Shown piece by piece: positions 51,598 to 62,198 of a stretch of 64,000 nucleotides of DNA. Within the stretch, counting starts at the first letter, position 1. Every line of letters starts with the position of its first letter. The stretch covers positions 2,046,001-2,110,000 of the forward strand of contig NZ_CP028035.1 in NCBI RefSeq assembly GCF_005491205.1. The letters are read 5' to 3'. The notes beneath the pieces were generated by a model. The model did not search any database and had not been told where the DNA came from. It was given only the letters and a program-made list of their open reading frames with translations. Made by a program: the position numbers and the translations under genes. This stretch comes from Nissabacter sp. SGAir0207. Lineage in GTDB: Bacteria > Pseudomonadota > Gammaproteobacteria > Enterobacterales > Enterobacteriaceae.

Positions 51598-51912
51598 ATG
51601 AAGTTATTTAAAGCCTTATCTGCAATGTGCATGGCGCTGATGGTGGCGCTGACCCTGTCGGCCTGCGCGCCGACCGCCAAATCCGAGGGCACCGGCGGCT
51701 ATATCGATGACACCGTGGTGACCACCAAGGTGAAATCTGCCCTGCTGGCGGATGACTCGCTGAAATCCCGTGAGATCAATGTAGAAACCTTCAAGGGCCG
51801 CGTGCAGCTGAGCGGGTTTGTCAGCTCCATGGCGGACGCCAACCATGCCGTCCAAGTGACGCGCCAGGTGACAGGCGTGAAGTCGGTTGAGAACGCGATG
51901 CAGATCAAGTAA
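51598..51912 (+). CDS. BON-domain lipoprotein
   Basis: 104 residues. Signal peptide with lipobox LSAC (Cys at about residue 25), a linker PTAKSEGTGG, then one BON domain: YIDDTVVTTKVKSALLADDSLKSREINVETFKGRVQLSGFVSSM, DANHAVQVTRQVTGVKSVENAMQIK. BON domains are thought to bind phospholipid; relatives are OsmY and DolP. Likely lipid-anchored in the periplasm. The ATG at 51598 is seven bases from GGAG; the one at 51592 is too close. E. coli has yciGFE at this point instead. Confidence 0.88.
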   Translation: MKLFKALSAMCMALMVALTLSACAPTAKSEGTGGYIDDTVVTTKVKSALLADDSLKSREINVETFKGRVQLSGFVSSMADANHAVQVTRQVTGVKSVENAMQIK

Positions 51913-51926
51913 CGCGGCAGCCGCAT

Positions 51927-51956
51927 AAAAAAGGCGCACCCCGGTGCGCCTTTTTT
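51927..51956. terminator. Bidirectional terminator between BON lipoprotein gene and ompW
   Basis: GGCGCACC (51933-51940), CC, GGTGCGCC (51943-51950), with six A's before and six T's after. Confidence 0.93.
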
Positions 51957-51967
51957 GCCTCTGGCGA

Positions 51968-52600
51968 TCAGAAGCGGTAGCCCGCCCCAAACATAAACAC
52001 CCAGGGATCGATGCGCGTGTCGATGCTCTGGTGCTCACCGCCAGCATTGAAGCGTGCCTTGGTTTCAATGTTCATCCACCAGACCGACATATTCAGCAGC
52101 CAGTGCGCGTTCAGGTTGTAGTCCAGCCCCGCCTGACCCGCGATGCCCCACGAGTCCTTCAGGCTGAGATCGCTCAGTCCCGCTGAAGTGCCGGTGTCAT
52201 TGAACTTCTCATCAAAGAAGGTGGTGTAGTTGACGCCCACGCCCAGATAGGGGCGCAATTTGTCCTGTTTGTCGCCGAAGTAGTACTGCGCCATCAGGGT
52301 TGGCGGCAGTTGCTTCACCTCGGCGATGGTGCCCGTGGATTGCAGGCCAATCTTATGCTTGAAGGGCGTCGCCGCCAGCAACTCCACGCCGATGTTGTCG
52401 GTCACCAGATAGCTGAAGGTCAGCCCTAGCTGGGTATTGTTATCGACATTGAACGGGCCAAGCCCCAGCACATTGTCCGATCCCTCGGTCGGGCGCACCG
52501 TCGCTGTCCCGGCCCGGACGATAATGTCCCCGGCCTGATGCGCGGAGACCACCGCCGGCAGGGCCGCCGCGGCCAGCAGAATCCAAGACGCCTTCTTCAT
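51968..52600 (-). CDS. ompW: Outer-membrane protein OmpW
   Basis: 210 residues (E. coli 212). Signal peptide ending PAVVSA-HQ, then eight-stranded barrel signatures: GDIIVRAGTATVRPTEGSDNVLG, NTQLGLTFSYLVTDNIGVELLAATPFKHKI, TLMAQYYFG, RPYLGVGVNYTTFF, and the terminal Phe in FMFGAGYRF. A small hydrophobic channel. ATG at 52600 follows AAAGGAGTGGAA. The upstream DNA holds a perfect FNR-type palindrome; in E. coli ompW is FNR-controlled. Confidence 0.96.
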   Translation of the reverse strand: MKKASWILLAAAALPAVVSAHQAGDIIVRAGTATVRPTEGSDNVLGLGPFNVDNNTQLGLTFSYLVTDNIGVELLAATPFKHKIGLQSTGTIAEVKQLPPTLMAQYYFGDKQDKLRPYLGVGVNYTTFFDEKFNDTGTSAGLSDLSLKDSWGIAGQAGLDYNLNAHWLLNMSVWWMNIETKARFNAGGEHQSIDTRIDPWVFMFGAGYRF

Positions 52601-52745
52601 TTTCCACTCCTTTTGGCTCAAACACCTTCACGCGTAAATAGTTAATGTCATTGCATTTATATTTTGAATGCGTGCGCATCTTTACATTGATTTGACAAAG
52701 GTGTCATCCCGTCACTTCTTGCTGATTTCATTAAAAAACAATGAA

Positions 52746-52759
52746 TTGATCTAGATCAA
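52746..52759. promoter_or_regulatory. Perfect FNR box upstream of ompW
   Basis: TTGATCTAGATCAA: both TTGAT and ATCAA half-sites match the FNR consensus exactly. It is 146 bp from ompW and 129 bp from the divergent YkgJ-type gene. Confidence 0.72.
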
Positions 52760-52887
52760 AAGCAGGTCACTTTTCTCGGGGCTTTTTTGGCTTAAAATTT
52801 CATTTGCGTAACGTGGGGGGCGTGGGTAAGTTGCTCACTCCCTGTGGGTTTTGGTTCGAAGCCGTAAGGAGTCGGTGGGTAATCAAG

Positions 52888-53280
52888 ATGAGCGAACATC
52901 TTAATCCTTGTGTCAGTTGTGGCGCCTGCTGCGCCCATTTCCGGGTCTCTTTCTATTGGGCTGAAGCGGAGGACGGTGGCGGGGTTGTGCCTGTCGATCG
53001 TACCGAGCCGCTGACCCCGTTTCTTCGTTGCATGCAAGGAACCAACAGTAAATCGCCGCGCTGCGTCGCGCTTGAGGGCGATATTGGACACGCTGTCTCC
53101 TGCTCCATCTATTTGAACCGGCCGACCCCGTGCCGGGAGTTTGACCAATCCGGTGAGAACGGCGTGCATAATGATGCCTGCGACCGGGCGCGGGCGCGCT
53201 ATGGCCTGCCGCCCCTGCCGGTCACTCTGCCGCCGGATGACGCCCTGACGCTGAACGCGGGGTGCCACACTGGTCCGTAA
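52888..53280 (+). CDS. YkgJ-family cysteine-cluster protein
   Basis: 130 residues. Zinc- or iron-chelating domain of the CxxCxxCC family: [21 protein letters not shown] at the start, then [28 protein letters not shown] and [14 protein letters not shown]. Eight or more Cys conserved. The function of YkgJ/YeiW-type proteins is not known. Translation start is uncertain: the ATG at 52888 agrees with the family start but its ribosome site is weak, with AAGGAG 17 bases off. Confidence 0.82.
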   Translation: MSEHLNPCVSCGACCAHFRVSFYWAEAEDGGGVVPVDRTEPLTPFLRCMQGTNSKSPRCVALEGDIGHAVSCSIYLNRPTPCREFDQSGENGVHNDACDRARARYGLPPLPVTLPPDDALTLNAGCHTGP

Positions 53281-53329
53281 CAGGTTACAATCAGCGGCTT
53301 ACTGATTTGATTGTCGCCAAGGAGTTTTC

Positions 53330-54082
53330 ATGCCCATCACGGCCAACACGTTGTACCGTGACAGTTTTAATTTTATGCGCAACCAGCTTGCCAGCATCCT
53401 GTTGCTGGCGCTGCTGACTGCCTTTATTTCTGTCTTGCTGAATCAGGCCTTTACCCCTGACAGCGGCCAGCTTGCCATTCTGGCCAATGCAGAGAGTGAC
53501 CTGACCTCAACGGCTGGCATGGGGCTGCAGGAGATTATCCAGCAGATGTCCCCGGAGCAGCAGATGGTGTTGCTGAAAGTCTCTGCCGCGGCGACCTTCT
53601 CCGCGCTGGTGGGCAATGTGCTGTTGGCCGGCGGGATGCTGACGCTGATCCGCATGGTGTCTGAGCGACAGCCGACCAGCGTGCTGCGTGCGCTGGGGGC
53701 GTCCGCGCCGATCCTGCCGCGCTTGCTGCTGCTGATGTTTATCTGCACGCTGCTGATCCAGCTCGGCCTGATGCTGTTTATCCTGCCGGGCGTGCTGATT
53801 GCCATTGCGGTGTCGCTGGCGCCGGTGATGGTGGCGAGCGAGCGGATGGGCGTGGTGGCGGCGATCCGCCAGAGCGCCCGCCTCGCCTACGCCAACGTGA
53901 AGTTGGTGGTGCCAGCGATGATGCTCTGGCTGGCGGCCAAACTGCTGCTGCTGTTTTTGATCAGCCAGCTGACGGCGCTGACGCCAACCGTCGCCACCGT
54001 GGTGATGACAGCGCTGAGCAACCTCATCTCCGCCATGCTGCTGATCTATCTCTACCGTCTCTACATGCTGTTGCGCGCCTAA
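53330..54082 (+). CDS. yciC: UPF0259 inner-membrane protein YciC
   Basis: 250 residues (E. coli 247), with five to six hydrophobic helices. [32 protein letters not shown] at the N terminus, [50 protein letters not shown] and [18 protein letters not shown] identify it. Function unknown. CAAGGAG precedes the ATG. Conserved neighbour of yciB and ompW. Confidence 0.94.
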   Translation: MPITANTLYRDSFNFMRNQLASILLLALLTAFISVLLNQAFTPDSGQLAILANAESDLTSTAGMGLQEIIQQMSPEQQMVLLKVSAAATFSALVGNVLLAGGMLTLIRMVSERQPTSVLRALGASAPILPRLLLLMFICTLLIQLGLMLFILPGVLIAIAVSLAPVMVASERMGVVAAIRQSARLAYANVKLVVPAMMLWLAAKLLLLFLISQLTALTPTVATVVMTALSNLISAMLLIYLYRLYMLLRA

Positions 54083-54094
54083 GCGCACTGCCCC

Positions 54095-54122
54095 AAAGGG
54101 CGCCTGCGGGCGCCCTTTGCCT
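54095..54122 (+). terminator. Terminator after yciC
   Basis: AAAGGGCGCC (54095-54104), TGCG, GGCGCCCTTT (54109-54118), then GCCTTT. Confidence 0.82.
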
Positions 54123-54252
54123 TTCTGGCCGCCACCTTGTATAAAATACGCGCACTGCCGCCCTGACAGGCGGATAATGCACGGTGCCCCGAGATACACA
54201 GCCCCCATTGAATCCGGTATAGTCGGACGATGGATCGCTACTGGAATGAATT

Positions 54253-54810
54253 ATGAAGCAGTTTCTTGATTTTCTGCCCCTGATTGTCTTTTTTGCCTTT
54301 TACAAGCTTTATGACATCTACATCGCCTCTGGCGCGCTGATCGCCGCCACGGCGCTGGCGCTGGTCTTTACCTGGGTAAAGTACCGCAAGGTGGAGAAGA
54401 TGACCCTGATCACGTTCGTCATGGTGGCGGTGTTTGGCACCCTGACGCTGGTGTTCCATGATGATCTGTTCATCAAATGGAAAGTGACGGTGATCTACGT
54501 GCTGTTTGCCGCGGCGCTGCTGGTCAGCCAGCTGGTGCTGAAGAAGCCGTTGATCCAGCGGATGCTGGGCAAGGAGCTGACGCTGCCCGATCACGCCTGG
54601 GGCCGCCTGAACCTGGCCTGGGCGCTGTTTTTCCTGGTGTGCGGTCTGGCCAATATCTATGTCGCCTTCTGGCTGCCGCAAAACGTCTGGGTCAACTTTA
54701 AGGTCTTCGGCCTGACCGCCCTGACGCTGGTGTTTACCCTGTTCAGCGGCATCTATATCTACCGCCATATGCCGGAAGAGCAAAAAAAGCCTGAAGGGCA
54801 AAAAAAATAA
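54253..54810 (+). CDS. yciB: Inner-membrane spanning protein YciB
   Basis: 185 residues (E. coli 179). Five hydrophobic segments, [34 protein letters not shown] at the N terminus, [31 protein letters not shown] in the middle, and a charged tail ([11 protein letters not shown]). Intracellular septation protein A family; involved in envelope synthesis and interacts with cell-elongation and division proteins. Start at 54253 has a weak GGAA upstream. In E. coli it is the gene before yciA, as here. Confidence 0.94.
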   Translation: MKQFLDFLPLIVFFAFYKLYDIYIASGALIAATALALVFTWVKYRKVEKMTLITFVMVAVFGTLTLVFHDDLFIKWKVTVIYVLFAAALLVSQLVLKKPLIQRMLGKELTLPDHAWGRLNLAWALFFLVCGLANIYVAFWLPQNVWVNFKVFGLTALTLVFTLFSGIYIYRHMPEEQKKPEGQKK

Positions 54811-54862
54811 CTCCCCCTCCCGGCTGCGGCCGGGACATTCTTTTTTATTGTGAAGCAAGAGC

Positions 54863-55288
54863 ATGAGTGAAAAACAGAGTTTACCCAACGGCGAGCTGGT
54901 GCTGCGTACGCTGGCGATGCCAGCGGATACCAATGCCAATGGCGATATCTTTGGCGGCTGGCTGATGGCGCAGATGGATATGGGCGGCGCAATTCAGGCC
55001 AAGGAGATTGCCGAGGGCCGCGTGGTGACCGTGCGGGTGGATGGCATGACCTTCCTGAAGCCAGTCGCGGTGGGCGACGTGGTGTGCTGCTACGCGCGCT
55101 GCGTGCGCACCGGCCGTAGCTCGATGACCATCCACGTCGAGGTGTGGGTGAAGAAGGTCTCGTCCGAGCCGCTCGGCCAGCGCTACCGCGCGACGGAGGC
55201 GGTGTTCACCTATGTGGCGGTGGACGATCAGGGCAAGTCACGCGCCCTGCCCGCCGGGAAAGGCAACTTCAGTCTGGACGAAGAGTAA
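54863..55288 (+). CDS. yciA: Acyl-CoA thioesterase YciA
   Basis: 141 residues (E. coli 132). Hotdog fold with GELVLRTLAMPADTNANGDIFGGWLMAQMDMGGAI (catalytic Asn/Asp region), RVDGMTFLKPVAVGDVVCCYA and TEAVFTYVAVDDQGKSRALP. Hydrolyses a broad range of acyl-CoAs in the cytosol. CAAGAGC precedes the ATG. Next to tonB as in E. coli, convergent with it over a shared hairpin. Confidence 0.95.
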   Translation: MSEKQSLPNGELVLRTLAMPADTNANGDIFGGWLMAQMDMGGAIQAKEIAEGRVVTVRVDGMTFLKPVAVGDVVCCYARCVRTGRSSMTIHVEVWVKKVSSEPLGQRYRATEAVFTYVAVDDQGKSRALPAGKGNFSLDEE

Positions 55289-55302
55289 CTCCCCTCGCAA
55301 AC

Positions 55303-55335
55303 AAAAAAGCCACGGCACAGGCCGTGGCTTTTTTT
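55303..55335. terminator. Bidirectional terminator between yciA and tonB
   Basis: AGCCACGGC (55308-55316), ACAG, GCCGTGGCT (55321-55329), A's before, seven T's after. Confidence 0.92.
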
Positions 55336-55343
55336 ATGGCGGT

Positions 55344-56090
55344 TTACTGGATGCTGCTGCCACCATTGATCTTGAACACAATGGTTACCACCAGATCTTT
55401 GCCGGCCTTGTCATAGCGCCATTTGCGCATCGCCTGCTTCACCTCACGCTCAAACATGTTGCGCGGCTCAGCGGAGAGCACCCGCACATTGCTGACGCTG
55501 CCATCGCCTTCAACGTCAAACTGCACCTTAACACGCCCCTCGAGGCGCAGGGCAAAGGCGCGCTGCGGATAGAGCGGCTGGCTGCGCTGCAACGGGCGCG
55601 GCCCCTGCGATACCGTCGGCTGGGCCGCCGCGGCTGGCGCTGGCTGGGAGGTGGTCGCGGTTTTTTCCGTCTGCTCAAAGGGCGACGGCGCAGGCTCCAC
55701 CTCACGTTTCACCGGCTTCGCCACCTCTTTCGGCCTCGGCTTCGGTTTGGGTTTCTCTACCTTCTTCTCCACCGGCTTGGGCTTAGGCTTCTCAATGGTG
55801 ATGGCCTTGGGCGGCGGTGGCGGCTCGGGTTCCGGCTCAGGCTGCACCTCCGGCTCCGGCGGCGTCGGCTCTGGCTCGGCCTGCGGCGGCGCTTCTACCG
55901 GCTTGGGCGGCGCGAAATCGGCCGGGTTGACCATGGTGACGCTGATCGGCGTCTCCTGTTGGGGCGGCAGGGTGATCTCCCGGTTGAATGAGGCATAGAG
56001 CAAACCGCCCACTACCGCGGCGTGCAGCCCGACAGAGAGCACGACTGGCAGTGAGATCCTGCGATGAAATGTGAAGGTTGTTAGCGGCAT
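55344..56090 (-). CDS. tonB: Energy transducer TonB
   Basis: 248 residues (E. coli 239). N-terminal membrane helix [18 protein letters not shown] containing the conserved His, then a long Pro/Glu/Lys-rich stretch (about 50-135) with [11 protein letters not shown] and [10 protein letters not shown] runs, and the C-terminal domain [31 protein letters not shown] to NGGSSIQ. Transmits the proton-motive force of ExbB/ExbD to outer-membrane receptors for iron and B12. A Fur-like site lies in the promoter region. Divergent from yciI. Confidence 0.95.
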   Translation of the reverse strand: MPLTTFTFHRRISLPVVLSVGLHAAVVGGLLYASFNREITLPPQQETPISVTMVNPADFAPPKPVEAPPQAEPEPTPPEPEVQPEPEPEPPPPPKAITIEKPKPKPVEKKVEKPKPKPRPKEVAKPVKREVEPAPSPFEQTEKTATTSQPAPAAAAQPTVSQGPRPLQRSQPLYPQRAFALRLEGRVKVQFDVEGDGSVSNVRVLSAEPRNMFEREVKQAMRKWRYDKAGKDLVVTIVFKINGGSSIQ

Positions 56091-56126
56091 AATGTTTCTT
56101 TTTCCTCTGGAGCCGCAAGTTTAAAT

Positions 56127-56145
56127 GCAAATAGCAATCATATTC
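56127..56145. promoter_or_regulatory. Fur-like box upstream of tonB
   Basis: GCAAATAGCAATCATATTC matches 12 of 19 positions of the Fur consensus GATAATGATAATCATTATC, 37-55 bp before the tonB start. E. coli tonB has a Fur site in a similar sequence. Confidence 0.5.
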
Positions 56146-56290
56146 AATAAGCTTGAGGCAACTCTCTCGCTTTGATTGATCTGAAAACGGCAGGCGGCCA
56201 TTTTTTCAGCAATCCACCCCCCCTTTCCGTCAGCCCACCGAATCGGCTATGGTAGAGGCCCATTCAGCCCACTGATATAAAAGGTGAAGT

Positions 56291-56587
56291 ATGCTCTATC
56301 TGTTCTACTGTGAAGATTACCCCGATACCCTGGCGAAACGTCAGGCGGAGCGCCCGGCGCACCTGGCCCGTTTGCAGGCGCTGCATGACGCGGGGCGTCT
56401 GGTGGTGGCTGGCCCACACCCGGCCATCGACAGCAATGAGCCGGGCGACGCCGGGTTCAGCGGCTCGACCATCATTGCGGAGTTTGATTCACTGGCCGAG
56501 GCGCAAGCCTGGGCAGATGCCGAGCCATACCTGGCGGCAGGCATCTATCGCTCCGTGGTGGTGAAACCCTTCCGCCGCACCTTCTGA
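56291..56587 (+). CDS. yciI: YciI-like protein
   Basis: 98 residues, the E. coli length. Ferredoxin-like fold dimer: [88 protein letters not shown]. His and Asp of a putative active site are kept; the function is not established. The start follows AAGGTGAAGT. Confidence 0.94.
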   Translation: MLYLFYCEDYPDTLAKRQAERPAHLARLQALHDAGRLVVAGPHPAIDSNEPGDAGFSGSTIIAEFDSLAEAQAWADAEPYLAAGIYRSVVVKPFRRTF

Positions 56588-56598
56588 GCGGCCAATAG

Positions 56599-56627
56599 CA
56601 AAACAGTCCCGTCAGGGACTGTTTTGG
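56599..56627. terminator. Bidirectional terminator between yciI and yciY
   Basis: AAACAGTCCC (56601-56610), GTCA, GGGACTGTTT (56615-56624), flanked by A/T. Confidence 0.85.
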
Positions 56628-56630
56628 CAT

Positions 56631-56804
56631 TTACCATTGGTACACCGCGTTGAGCGCCAGGCGCCGCAGTTGATGATGGTTGACCTGGCGGATGCGGTAG
56701 ATGTGCCGGTAACGGCGTGATTGGGCTTCCAGCCAGCGGCTACGGCGACGCTGTTGTTGACGGTGCATGCGCCAGCGGGCAACTTCATTTCTGCTGCGTT
56801 TCAT
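56631..56804 (-). CDS. yciY: YciY, small basic protein
   Basis: 57 residues, exactly as E. coli YciY. MKRSRNEVARWRMHRQ, RRSRWLEAQSRRYRHIYRIRQ: 17 Arg and two Trp, very basic. Function unknown; the family is restricted to Enterobacterales. The ATG at 56804 follows GAGAG. Lies between yciI and cls on the opposite strand, as in E. coli. Confidence 0.9.
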   Translation of the reverse strand: MKRSRNEVARWRMHRQQQRRRSRWLEAQSRRYRHIYRIRQVNHHQLRRLALNAVYQW

Positions 56805-57066
56805 GGAAAAGACTCTCAAACTTTGGGTGGCACGGGCATTATAGGCATTTCAATGTGTGATCCAAGTCTAAAAAGTGCCGCTGTTCACGGTTAAATCCTC
56901 TGCGTTAACAAGGCTATTCCCTGCCAGCCCGCGCCTGCCCTGACGCTCACGCCGTCGGCGCTTTCAGGTCTGATCAGTGGATGGATTAAGTACGACAAAA
57001 GGTTTCCCCTTTTCTTAACTCTGCGTAAACTCACTGAAATGGTTTGCGAACAGGAATGTCGCGCGT

Positions 57067-58527
57067 ATGACAACATTTTACACCGTGATCAGTTGGCTAA
57101 TGGTCTTCGGCTATTGGCTGCTGATCGCCGGGATCACCCTGCGTATCCTGATGAAACGCCGGGCCGTCCCTTCTGCCATGGCCTGGCTGTTGATTATCTA
57201 TATCTTGCCGCTGGTGGGCATTGTCGCCTATCTCTCGTTTGGTGAACTGCACTTGGGGAAGCGTCGCGCCGAGCGGGCCAAGGCGATGTGGCCCGCCACC
57301 GCGCGCTGGCTGAATGAGCTAAAACACTCCAAGGATATTTTTGCCAGCGAAAACAGCGAGGTCGCCCTGCCGCTGTTCCAGCTCTGCGAACGCCGTCAGG
57401 GGGTGCCGGGCGTCAAGGGCAACCAGCTCCAGTTGCTGACCACCTGCGATGACACCCTGAAGGCGCTGATCCGTGACATTGAACTGGCGCGCCACAACAT
57501 TGAGATGGTGTTCTACATCTGGCAGCCGGGCGGGCTGGTGGATCAGGTGGCGGAGTCACTGATGGCGGCGGCGCGGCGCGGCATCCACTGCCGGTTGATG
57601 CTCGACTCCGCGGGCAGTTTGCCGTTCTTCCGCAGCCCCTACCCGGCCATGATGCGCAACGCTGGCATTGAGGTGGTCGAGGCGCTGAAGGTAAACCTGT
57701 TCCGCGTCTTCCTGCGCCGGATGGATTTGCGCCAGCACCGCAAGGTGGTGCTGATTGATAACTACGTGGCCTACACCGGCAGCATGAACATGGTCGATCC
57801 GCGCTACTTCAAACAGGATGCTGGCGTCGGCCAGTGGGTGGATCTGATGGCGCGCATGGAGGGGCCGGTGGCGACCACCATGGGCATCGTCTACTCCTGC
57901 GACTGGGAGATTGAGACCGGCAAGCGCATCCTGCCGCCGGAGCCGGAAAGCTCGGTGATGCCCTTTGAACAGGAGAGCGGCCATACCATCCAGGTGATCG
58001 CCTCTGGCCCCGGCTTCCCGGAGGAGATGATTCATCAGGCGTTGCTGACGGCCGCCTACTCCGCCCGCGAGCAGCTGATCATGACCACCCCCTACTTCGT
58101 GCCAAGCGATGACCTGCTGCACGCCATCTGTACCGCGGCGCAGCGCGGGGTGAAGGTCAGCATCATCATGCCACGCAAGAATGATTCGATGCTGGTGGAT
58201 TGGGCCAGTCGCGCCTTCTTCAATGAGCTATTGGAGGCCGGGGTCAACATCTACCAGTTTGAGGGCGGCCTGCTGCACACCAAGAGCGTGCTGGTGGATG
58301 GGCAATTGAGTCTGGTGGGCACCGTCAACCTCGATATGCGCAGCCTGTGGCTGAATTTCGAGATCACGCTGGTGATTGATGATGATGGGTTTGGCGCCGA
58401 TTTGGCGCGGGTGCAAGAGGACTATATCGCCCGCTCCACGCTGCTCAACGCAAAAAAGTGGCTCAATCGGCCATTCTGGCACCGGATCGTTGAGCGGCTA
58501 TTTTACTTTTTCAGCCCGCTGCTGTAA
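57067..58527 (+). CDS. cls: Cardiolipin synthase A
   Basis: 486 residues, identical in length to E. coli ClsA. Two N-terminal membrane helices (about 5-55), then two phospholipase-D HKD motifs: [19 protein letters not shown] and [23 protein letters not shown]. Makes cardiolipin from two phosphatidylglycerols at the inner membrane. The 262 bp upstream hold only the promoter and the yciY start. Confidence 0.97.
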   Translation: MTTFYTVISWLMVFGYWLLIAGITLRILMKRRAVPSAMAWLLIIYILPLVGIVAYLSFGELHLGKRRAERAKAMWPATARWLNELKHSKDIFASENSEVALPLFQLCERRQGVPGVKGNQLQLLTTCDDTLKALIRDIELARHNIEMVFYIWQPGGLVDQVAESLMAAARRGIHCRLMLDSAGSLPFFRSPYPAMMRNAGIEVVEALKVNLFRVFLRRMDLRQHRKVVLIDNYVAYTGSMNMVDPRYFKQDAGVGQWVDLMARMEGPVATTMGIVYSCDWEIETGKRILPPEPESSVMPFEQESGHTIQVIASGPGFPEEMIHQALLTAAYSAREQLIMTTPYFVPSDDLLHAICTAAQRGVKVSIIMPRKNDSMLVDWASRAFFNELLEAGVNIYQFEGGLLHTKSVLVDGQLSLVGTVNLDMRSLWLNFEITLVIDDDGFGADLARVQEDYIARSTLLNAKKWLNRPFWHRIVERLFYFFSPLL

Positions 58528-58638
58528 AAAGCGAACCACGCCCTCAGGCCGCACCATTATGGAATTGCGGCCTGGCAGTAAAGCGCGCCACGGCGCATGC
58601 TATGCTGACTGCATACCCCCTTGCTAACAGGATTGTAT

Positions 58639-58962
58639 ATGGATCTGAATAATCGCCTGACTGAAGATGAGACGCTTGAGCAGGCTTACGACATTTTTCT
58701 CGAACTGGCCGGCGACAACCTGGATCCTGCGGATATCCTGCTGTTTAACCTGCAATTTGAGGAACGCGGTGGCGCGGAGCTGTATGACCCGTCCGAGGAT
58801 TGGCACGAGCATGTTGATTATGACCTCAACCCAGACTTCTTCGCTGAGGTGGTAATTGGCCTGGCGGAAGCCGATGGGGAACCAATCAATGACGTGTTTG
58901 CCCGCGTCTTAATCTGCCGCGAAAAAGATCACAAGCTTTGTCACATTCTGTGGAAAGAGTGA
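58639..58962 (+). CDS. yciU: UPF0263 protein YciU
   Basis: 107 residues. [48 protein letters not shown] and [21 protein letters not shown] are nearly identical to E. coli YciU. Very acidic; homologue HI1450 of Haemophilus is described as a DNA mimic that binds HU, so YciU may too. ATG at 58639 follows ACAGGATTGT. Confidence 0.94.
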   Translation: MDLNNRLTEDETLEQAYDIFLELAGDNLDPADILLFNLQFEERGGAELYDPSEDWHEHVDYDLNPDFFAEVVIGLAEADGEPINDVFARVLICREKDHKLCHILWKE

Positions 58963-59210
58963 TCTCCTGCTCCGCATGCCTGCATGCGGAGAGTCCTTGC
59001 GACTCTCAACCATACCCTCTTGCCTGACATTTGGCGGTGTGCCGCCGGTTGCTTATCTCTTTCATTTATCTCCTCTGCCCTCGTTATTCCTTTTCCCCTT
59101 TACTAAGCCTTCATCTCTCTGCTAACGAATATGCTGACGATGTTGGGCTTTAAAAGTATGTTGTAACTATATGCGAATTTTTTAGCCGCTGTCGCTCTTC
59201 CGGCGGATAG
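58963..59210. other. Intergenic region yciU / opp operon end
   Basis: About 250 bp, convergent. It contains GCATGCCTGCATGC (58975-58988, CATGC repeats) and GGACTCTCC-like arms, which may stop yciU transcripts, and a pyrimidine-rich part (59050-59115). No gene seen. Confidence 0.45.
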
Positions 59211-59238
59211 AAAAAAACACCGCGCCGGAGCGCGGTGT
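59211..59238 (-). terminator. Terminator of the opp operon
   Basis: CACCGCGC (59218-59225), CGGA, GCGCGGTG (59230-59237), with a seven-T run on the minus strand. Confidence 0.92.
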
Positions 59239-59246
59239 CAGGGGGA

Positions 59247-60244
59247 TTACAGCGGATCGACTTTCAGGCAGGAGACCGCGTGGCGGAAACTGCCCTCCAA
59301 TAGCGGGCGGGTCTGGGCGCACTCTGGCCCGGCAATCGGGCAGCGGGTGCGGAACACGCAGCCTGACGGCGGGTTAATGGGCGACGGCAGATCGCCCTCC
59401 AGCAGCTGGATCGTCTTCTCCTTCTCCTTGTCCGGGTCAGGAATGGGCACCGCTGACATCAGGGCGCGGGTATAGGGGTGCTGCGGGTTGTGGTACACCT
59501 CATCGTAGGTGCCCAGCTCCACCGCATGGCCCAGATACATCACCAGCACCCGGTCAGAGATATGCTTCACCACCGCCAAATCGTGGGCGATAAAGATCAG
59601 CGACAGCCCCATCTCACGTTGCAACTGCTGCAACAGGTTCACCACCTGCGCCTGAATCGAGACGTCCAGCGCCGAGACCGGTTCGTCACAGATCACCAGC
59701 TTCGGCTCCAGAATCAGCGCGCGGGCGATGCCGATGCGCTGGCACTGGCCACCGGAGAACTCATGCGGATAGCGGTTGATCAGGTTTGGCAGCAGCCCGA
59801 CCTTCATCATCATCGCCTTCACCCGCTCCTTGATCTCCTGACGCGGCATTTTCGGATGGTAGGTGCGCAACGGCTCGGCAATGATCTCACCGATGGTCAT
59901 GCGCGGGTTGAGCGAGGCCAGCGGGTCCTGGAAGATCATCTGGATGTCGCTGCGCGTTTCACGCCACTGGGCATCACTCATATTGAGCAGGTCTTTGCCC
60001 AGCCAGGCCACGCGCCCGCTGGTCGCCTTCACCAGCCCAATGATGGCGCGGGCAAAGGTGGATTTGCCACAGCCTGACTCACCGACCACCCCAAGGGTTT
60101 CGCCCTCATACAGGCGCAGCGTGACGCCATCGACAGCCTTCAGCCGTTTTGGCGGCTGCCAGAACCACTGTTTGCCATCTTTGATGTCGAAGTGGACTTT
60201 CAGGTCGGCCACTTCGAGTAACACTTTTTTCTCTGCGGTGCTGT

Positions 60245-60248
<4 letters not shown>
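59247..60248 (-). CDS. oppF: Oligopeptide ABC transporter ATPase OppF
   Basis: 333 residues. Walker [15 protein letters not shown], signature [15 protein letters not shown], Walker [13 protein letters not shown], and the C-terminal oligopeptide-ATPase extension with its Cys cluster ([14 protein letters not shown]). Pairs with OppD to power uptake. Start overlaps the oppD stop by four bases (ATGA), so they are coupled. Last gene of oppABCDF. Confidence 0.97.
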
Positions 60249-61264
<1,016 letters not shown>

Positions 61265-61274
61265 GGCGCACTCC

Positions 61275-62183
61275 TTAACGATCTTTCGGGTCGAGGGCAT
61301 CACGCAGGCCATCGCCGATAAAGTTAAAACAGAACAGAGTGACAACCAGGAAACCTGCCGGGAACAGCAGCAACCAGGGTGAAACTTCCATTGAGTTCGC
61401 GCCGTCGCTCAACAGCGCGCCCCAACTGCTCAACGGCTCCTGCGTGCCCAGCCCAAGGAAGCTCAGGAAGGACTCAAACAGGATCATGCTTGGCACCAGC
61501 AGCGAGGCGTAGACCACCACCACCCCCAGCACGTTCGGCACGATATGGCGCAGAACGATGCTGCGGGTCGAGACCCCGCACACCAGCGCCGCCTCAATGA
61601 ACTCCTTGCGCTTCAGGCTGAGGGTCTGGCCGCGCACGATACGCGCCATGTCCAGCCACGAGACCATGCCGATGGCCACGAAGATCAGTAGGATGTTCTG
61701 GCCAAAGAAGGTCACCAGCAGGATGACGAAAAACATGAACGGGAAGGAGTTGAGGATCTCCAGCAGGCGCATCATCGCCGAGTCGGTTTTGCCGCCGAGG
61801 TAGCCCGACAGCGAGCCATACAGGGTGCCGACCACCACCGCCACCAGCGCCGCCGCCACCCCCACCATCAGGGAGATGCGGCCGCCAATCGCCACCCGCA
61901 CCAGCAGGTCGCGGCCAGAGGAGTCGGTGCCGAAGTAGTGGCCGGACGCCATGTCCGGCGCGGCGGACATCATGTTCCAGTCGGTATCTTCATAGGTAAA
62001 CTGCGCCAGCATCGGCGCCAACGTCACGAACAGGGCAATTAGGCACAGCACCACCAGACTGGTGACGGCCGCGCGGTTGTGCATAAAGCGGCGGCGGGCA
62101 TCCTGCCACAGGCTGCGCCCCTCGACATCCAGCTTCTCGCTGAACTGCTCCAGAGCCTCGCTGTTTCTTTTACTGACAATCAT
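61275..62183 (-). CDS. oppC: Oligopeptide ABC transporter permease OppC
   Basis: 302 residues, six membrane helices after a cytoplasmic N terminus ([18 protein letters not shown]). DppC-family: [49 protein letters not shown] (EAA loop that contacts the ATPases). 15 bp after oppB. Confidence 0.97.
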   Translation of the reverse strand: MIVSKRNSEALEQFSEKLDVEGRSLWQDARRRFMHNRAAVTSLVVLCLIALFVTLAPMLAQFTYEDTDWNMMSAAPDMASGHYFGTDSSGRDLLVRVAIGGRISLMVGVAAALVAVVVGTLYGSLSGYLGGKTDSAMMRLLEILNSFPFMFFVILLVTFFGQNILLIFVAIGMVSWLDMARIVRGQTLSLKRKEFIEAALVCGVSTRSIVLRHIVPNVLGVVVVYASLLVPSMILFESFLSFLGLGTQEPLSSWGALLSDGANSMEVSPWLLLFPAGFLVVTLFCFNFIGDGLRDALDPKDR

Positions 62184-62198
62184 ACAGGTGCTCCAGCA

